Assembly: GCA_027422505.1 (NCBI GenBank)
Contig: JAPQWV010000735.1
Location: 1-64,000 of the forward strand
DNA from: Craterostigma plantagineum
Taxonomy: Eukaryota; Streptophyta; Magnoliopsida; Lamiales; Linderniaceae
Reading direction: 5' to 3'
Length of the DNA stretch: 64,000 nt
Shown here: positions 59,789-64,000 of the stretch, piece by piece
Position numbering within the stretch: the stretch's first letter is position 1
Layout of the letters: every line of letters begins with the position of its first letter
Made by a program: the position numbers and the translations under genes
Notes under the pieces: model-generated
Told to the model about the DNA's origin: nothing
What the model saw: the letters and a program-made list of their open reading frames with translations, nothing else
The model's database searches: none

Positions 59789-60500
59789 GCATTCGGGAAT
59801 GTCGAGTGTTAGACCAAGACGCAAATTTGTATGAGAATCAAGTCGGCGGAACGAACCTGAGTCCCGACTCGTGAACGTGATACCATCCATCGTTTGACTG
59901 AACTGATCCAGCGTTAGTCAGACCAAATCAACGACCTGATCAATCACCGGAGCTCATCTGAGCGCCGATCTTCCCGCAGCCTGATCGTGTTGAAATTATT
60001 GGGGAGAGATTCTGCAAACTTAATCCCCCAACCTTCGCCGACGTCGCTCCCTGTAGTGGCTGAGGATTGGATCGGCACAATAGAAGATCTCTTAGTCTAT
60101 AGTCGGGTGCCGAATAATGAGTAGGCGTTGCGTGCCGTTTCCCTGCTTCGGGGAAGCGCGCGTTTCTGGTGGAACACCGTAAAGTGTTAGCGGATCCCGC
60201 TACTATGACGTGGGAACGCTTCAGGGAACTCTTTTACGACAAGTACTTTACTACTCATGATCAGGAGCAGCGAATGTACGAATTTATGAACCTGAAGTAA
60301 GGTCGTATGCTAGTTGCGGAATATATCCGCAGATTCGAGGAGTTATCACGTTTTGCTCCTCATCTCGTAGCGACGAATACGCTGCAGGTTACGAGGTTTC
60401 TACGGGGACTGAAACTCGAATTCTATCGAGATCTAAGTGTGGCGGGTGTACGACAGCTAGACTTTCGCCAAGCGACTGAACGAGCATTGATAGCGCAGTA
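59789..60500 (+). pseudogene. chromovirus-type gag remnant behind the 5S-bearing LTR
   Basis: About 130 bp after the primer site. Readable blocks, in order: LTELIQR.SDQINDLI, IIGERFCKLNPPTF, EDLLVYSRVPNNE, LLRGSARFWWNTV, MTWERFRELFYDKYF and VAEYIRRFEELSRFAPHLV, then RFLRGLKLEFYRDLSVAG. All align with the intact-looking Tekay gag at 10342-11193. Stops and small indels occur throughout. It ends at about 60500 without zinc knuckle or pol. Confidence 0.85.
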
Positions 60501-60540
60501 GGCGAAAGAGTAGTAGGGAGGGCCCAGGAAGTAGACTTGC

Positions 60541-60572
60541 CCAACCGCCGGTTAACCGTAACCGGCGGTTGG
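60541..60572. repeat. perfect 14-bp hairpin at a segment junction
   Basis: ccaaccgccggtta and taaccggcggttgg pair perfectly around a 4-base loop, 16 bp before the start of the third segment copy. It is flanked by further ggcggtta words. Confidence 0.85.
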
Positions 60573-60587
60573 CGGTTAGTCCATTGG

Positions 60588-63500
60588 AAATTCTCTGACG
60601 GTCCAGAAGCTTCTAGAATATCTCCAATGAAGTGTTTTTTTACATGTATATGTGTATATTTGTTGGGTAAAATGTTACTCACTTAAAACGTTTTAGTCTC
60701 AGAGAAAGCTTAATTCTCTCAATTCACAGTTATCGACTTACTTTTTTCTTTTAATATTAAGACTCGTTTGATTCGATTTTATCTTATTCAGTCGCTTTTA
60801 CCTTGTTCGGCCGTTGAAGTCGATATTGAATTGGTTTCTAAACGAAATTTTGATTTGGGGGTGGAAGCACGAATTCACTCGATACATAAAAAAATGTGTC
60901 TTTATTAGTAAGACCCATCTGAAATTGAGGACGAAAAAACTTTATTCAGTCACAAACGCTAAGATTATGCAGTTTTCATCTGTTTTTAGTGTCGTTTGTG
61001 ATTTCGTTTTATCCATTTCGATCCATTACTTGTATACAGAATGTGTTATTTACGACAAAGAAGGCGTTATTACCTTTCAGTGACGTGTTACTTCTAAGTC
61101 AACATTTGTTATTAACCTAAGACATTTGTTATTTTTGGCTATGTTATAAGTATTTCTTTTTACACGATTTAGAGAAAATATAATATCCGTTTCTTGCAAC
61201 TAATCGGTATAAATTCGAGGTACCCATGAGAAATTGAGGTCAATTTTACCTTATTGAGTCAATAACGCGGAGATTTATGCAGTTTTCATCTGGTTTTTAG
61301 TGTCGTTTATGATTTTCGTTTTATCCATTTCGATCCATTACTTGTATGCGGAATGTGTTATTTACGACAAAGAATGCGTTATTACCTTTCAGCGGCGTGT
61401 TACTTCTAAGTCAACATTTGTTATTAACCATAAGACATTTGTTATTTTTGGCTATGTTATAAGTATTTCTTTTTACACGATTTAGGGAAAATATAATATC
61501 CGTTTCTTGCAACTAATCGGTATAAATTCGAGGTACCCATGAGAAATGGAGGTCTATTTTACCTTATTGAGTCAATAACGTGGAGATTTATGCAGTTTTC
61601 ATCAGTTTTTAGTGTCGTTTGTGATTTTCGTTTTATTCATTTTCGATCCATTACTTGTATACACAATGTGTTATTTACGACACAAGGCGTTATTACCTTC
61701 AGCCGTGTGTTACTTCTAAGTCAACATTTGTTATTATCTATAATGCATTTGTTATTTTTGGCTATGTTATAAGTATTTCTTTTTACACGATTTAGGGAAA
61801 ATATAATATCCGTTTCTTGCAACTAATCGGTATAAATTCGAGGTACCCATGAGAAATGGAGGTCTATTTTACCTTATTGAGTCAATAACGCGGAGATTTA
61901 TGCAGTTTTCATCTGTTTTTTAGTGTCGTTTGTGATTTTCGTTTTATTCCTTTCGATCCATTACTTGTATACACAATGTGTTATTTACGACACACAAGGC
62001 GTTATTACCTTTCAGCGATGTGTTACTTCTAAGTCAACATTTGTTATTATCTAATGCATTTGTTTTTTTTTTTTGCTATATTCGTTATTTCTGACGATTA
62101 AAGCTGCAAAATTAGATATACAAATCATACCCACGATCAAATTAACAATAATTTCAACATATTAGGTCATAAACTTTGATATTTTCGGCTACAGTCGCAA
62201 CGATTTCTGTTATTTGTATATATCAGTTTTTTCTAGCTTCCATAAATCTTTTGAAGTTTTTTCAATCTCAACGATTTATGTTTATCATTTTCGGCTCCAT
62301 GTCAACGATTTCTGACGATTAAAGCTGCAAATTAGCAATACAAATCGAGCTTGAAGTTTTTTTAAGAGGATTCGAGCTTGCAGCGAAAATCGCTCGTTGG
62401 AGAAGACGCTGGCAAAGGCTTGTAAATTTCGCATCTGTTAGAGGGTATATATGTCATATCGCATAGTTTGGGTCTTTTTCTCTAAGAGTTTTGAAAAGTA
62501 GGTCCTTAATGCTAAATGAAACTTGATTGGGGTCTGAACACTACTTAAACATCTTAACGGGGCCTGACTGATAATTAACCCTTTCTTAATATGAGAGGGA
62601 AAGGCTTAGTCATCAACTTGTCCCATCACTCACAAATCCCTAAGCTCTAATCCTTATCATAACGATTGATCATCAAAAGAAAAACATAATAAGAAAGAAA
62701 ACTTTATTAAGCCTAGAAAAAAAGAAAACCCTTGTCACTTAACCACAAGAAAGAAGAGAGGACGAAAGGAACTGGCCAATTAAAGAATCATAGCATCTTA
62801 GTTTCGGATTCTTGATAAGAAAAACATTCCTTTGGCAACCTTTGTGACTTTCGTAATATATAGTGCTTAGCTGCTATATTTCGATAAATCAAGACACTAA
62901 TAGAAATTAGATGTACCCTAGACGGCAGATTTACTAGTTTAGATTATAAAGCATGTTAACATATTTATTTAGTCAAAGAATAACTCGGATGGCATAACAT
63001 ATCTTAAAGACTTATAACCCTAATATAGAACAAATGTTGGTTGAAGCTAGCGATTTTAGGGTTTGGGTGTAAACCATACCAAAATAGGTGCTTAGAAGTA
63101 TGTATTTTACGTTTGAGAATGTTAGTAAATTAGGGATTAAATTTTGGAGTAGAAGGCAGCTTCGAAGTGACTCTCGATCGAATGACAAAAGTTACATGAA
63201 CGACCGGGCGAATTGAAATGATGAGAAGATCGGGCGATTTGATGCTTCGATAGACTCTCGGCGAAACTGAGATGATGGAACGAAACAAATCGATCGAACG
63301 CAAAGTTTACAATGCATGGAATCGGGCGACTTTGTGGGGAATGAAGAGCACAACGAAACTGGGTTAAATGGAGTCGAATCGACTGATTTGTAGGGGTGTA
63401 AAAGTCTCGACGAAAGTGGAAATTCCATGCAAGGAATCAGGCGTTTCTAAAAGGAAATTGAAGCTCGGCAATTTTACTTCGAGCGATTTCAAAAGCCAGC

Positions 63501-64000
63501 CAATCGAATCACTTGATGATGGAAAAACTCGCCGATTTACACTTAGCATAAAATGTTCGATCGAAACTCGTTCCATAAGAGCCAATCGGGCGATTTCTTA
63601 CAATTGAAAGAAGACTCGTCGATTCTTGTATTGAGCCACATCACAGTCGATTGAAACTTAACCATATGTTATACCTAATCGATCGAAAGTAAACTTTTAG
63701 TGCAGGACAATCAGATGACGTAGAAGCCTACAAGAACCGGGCGAGGCTTAGATGTCTAATCTTGGACTTAGACTAGAAAGCGAGACTTAGGGCTTAGCAA
63801 ATTTACATAGCCGAATTAATTATTCTAACCTAGCTATTTAATTTAGACATGACCCTAAATTTATAATATTTTTTCTAAGGGTCAGAAGAAAGGAATTCAC
63901 AAGGCAGTAAGCTTATTTAGCACGGACGGCAGGTAAGTGAAAGTCCCAACTACTACAACATATAATTTACGTGCATGAATTATATGTCCGCTTCTATGAT
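60588..64000 (+). repeat. segmental duplication 2, partial third copy (unit C)
   Basis: Homologous to about 37541-40950 and 45905-49310 and runs off the window. At several sites it agrees with unit B against unit A (for example gattggggtctg, tagtgcttagc, cgctcgttgg), so B and C are closer to each other. Confidence 0.92.
60925..62077 (+). repeat. ~310-bp tandem repeat array in unit C
   Basis: Counterpart of 37868-39025; four units in the same order. The remainder of unit C is the left part of the Tekay-like LTR with its tcgggcgattt words and no gene. Confidence 0.88.

Noticed and set aside
60541..60600. Helitron 3' end (hairpin near terminus)
   Set aside because: The hairpin is present but no CTRR end follows and no 5' TC end or Rep/helicase sequence was found.
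1..64000. tRNA genes
   Set aside because: Sequences like tggtatcagagc are primer binding sites only; no cloverleaf was seen.

Overview
The window looks like transposon-dense heterochromatin from a flowering plant, probably a eudicot; I cannot name the species. The evidence is the element content (Tekay/Del-type and Athila-type Ty3-gypsy, SIRE-type Copia, a MULE with a FAR1/WRKY-GCM1-type zinc finger, hAT, a LINE ORF1, a 5S-bearing LTR of Cassandra type) and plant-type gene remnants (an alpha/beta-hydrolase with short introns, an RVT_3-type RNase H domain, a plant mobile domain protein). I see no gene that is clearly intact. Almost every reading frame is a transposon protein or a decayed gene.

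Layout. 1-1095 (-): 5' exons of an alpha/beta-hydrolase gene carrying frameshifts and running off the left edge. 1215-1915 (-): an RNase H-like domain cut by a foldback element (1916-2843). The foldback has 308-bp arms, and its loop holds a copy of the hydrolase first exon plus a scrap of the RNase H gene. 3171-17147: a MULE with ~215-245 bp inverted repeats, subterminal arrays of ~32-bp palindromic repeats, a broken transposase and antisense plant-mobile-domain exons. A complete Tekay-type LTR retrotransposon (3552-14504, target duplication CCTTG) sits inside one of those arrays. 17428-19073 (-): the 3' end of a Copia-type element. Everything from 12171 to 19073 is tandemly duplicated as 19074-25965.

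26854-33092 (+): an Athila-type element with many nonsense codons, truncated in integrase. 33093-34172 (-): the 5' end of another LTR element. 34173-35870 (-): a poly(A)-tailed LINE ORF1 copy. 36033-44399 and 44400-52759 are a second tandem segmental duplication (~8.4 kb). Each unit carries ~310-bp tandem repeats, a Tekay-like LTR holding a nested 1.85-kb solo LTR (target duplication GTATG), and a hAT transposase remnant cut by the LTR. A third partial copy of the unit runs from 60588 to the right edge. Between them lie a SIRE-type Copia remnant (53434-59190) and, at 59338-60500, an LTR containing a 5S rRNA-like sequence followed in correct order by a tRNA-iMet primer site and a chromovirus-type gag.

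The strongest candidates for something undescribed are (1) the 5S-bearing, Cassandra-like LTR attached to a coding chromovirus gag, (2) the foldback element that captured pieces of its two immediate neighbours, and (3) the MULE with palindromic subterminal arrays and antisense plant-mobile-domain exons. Several unrelated elements here also carry their own array of short CpG-centred palindromes.
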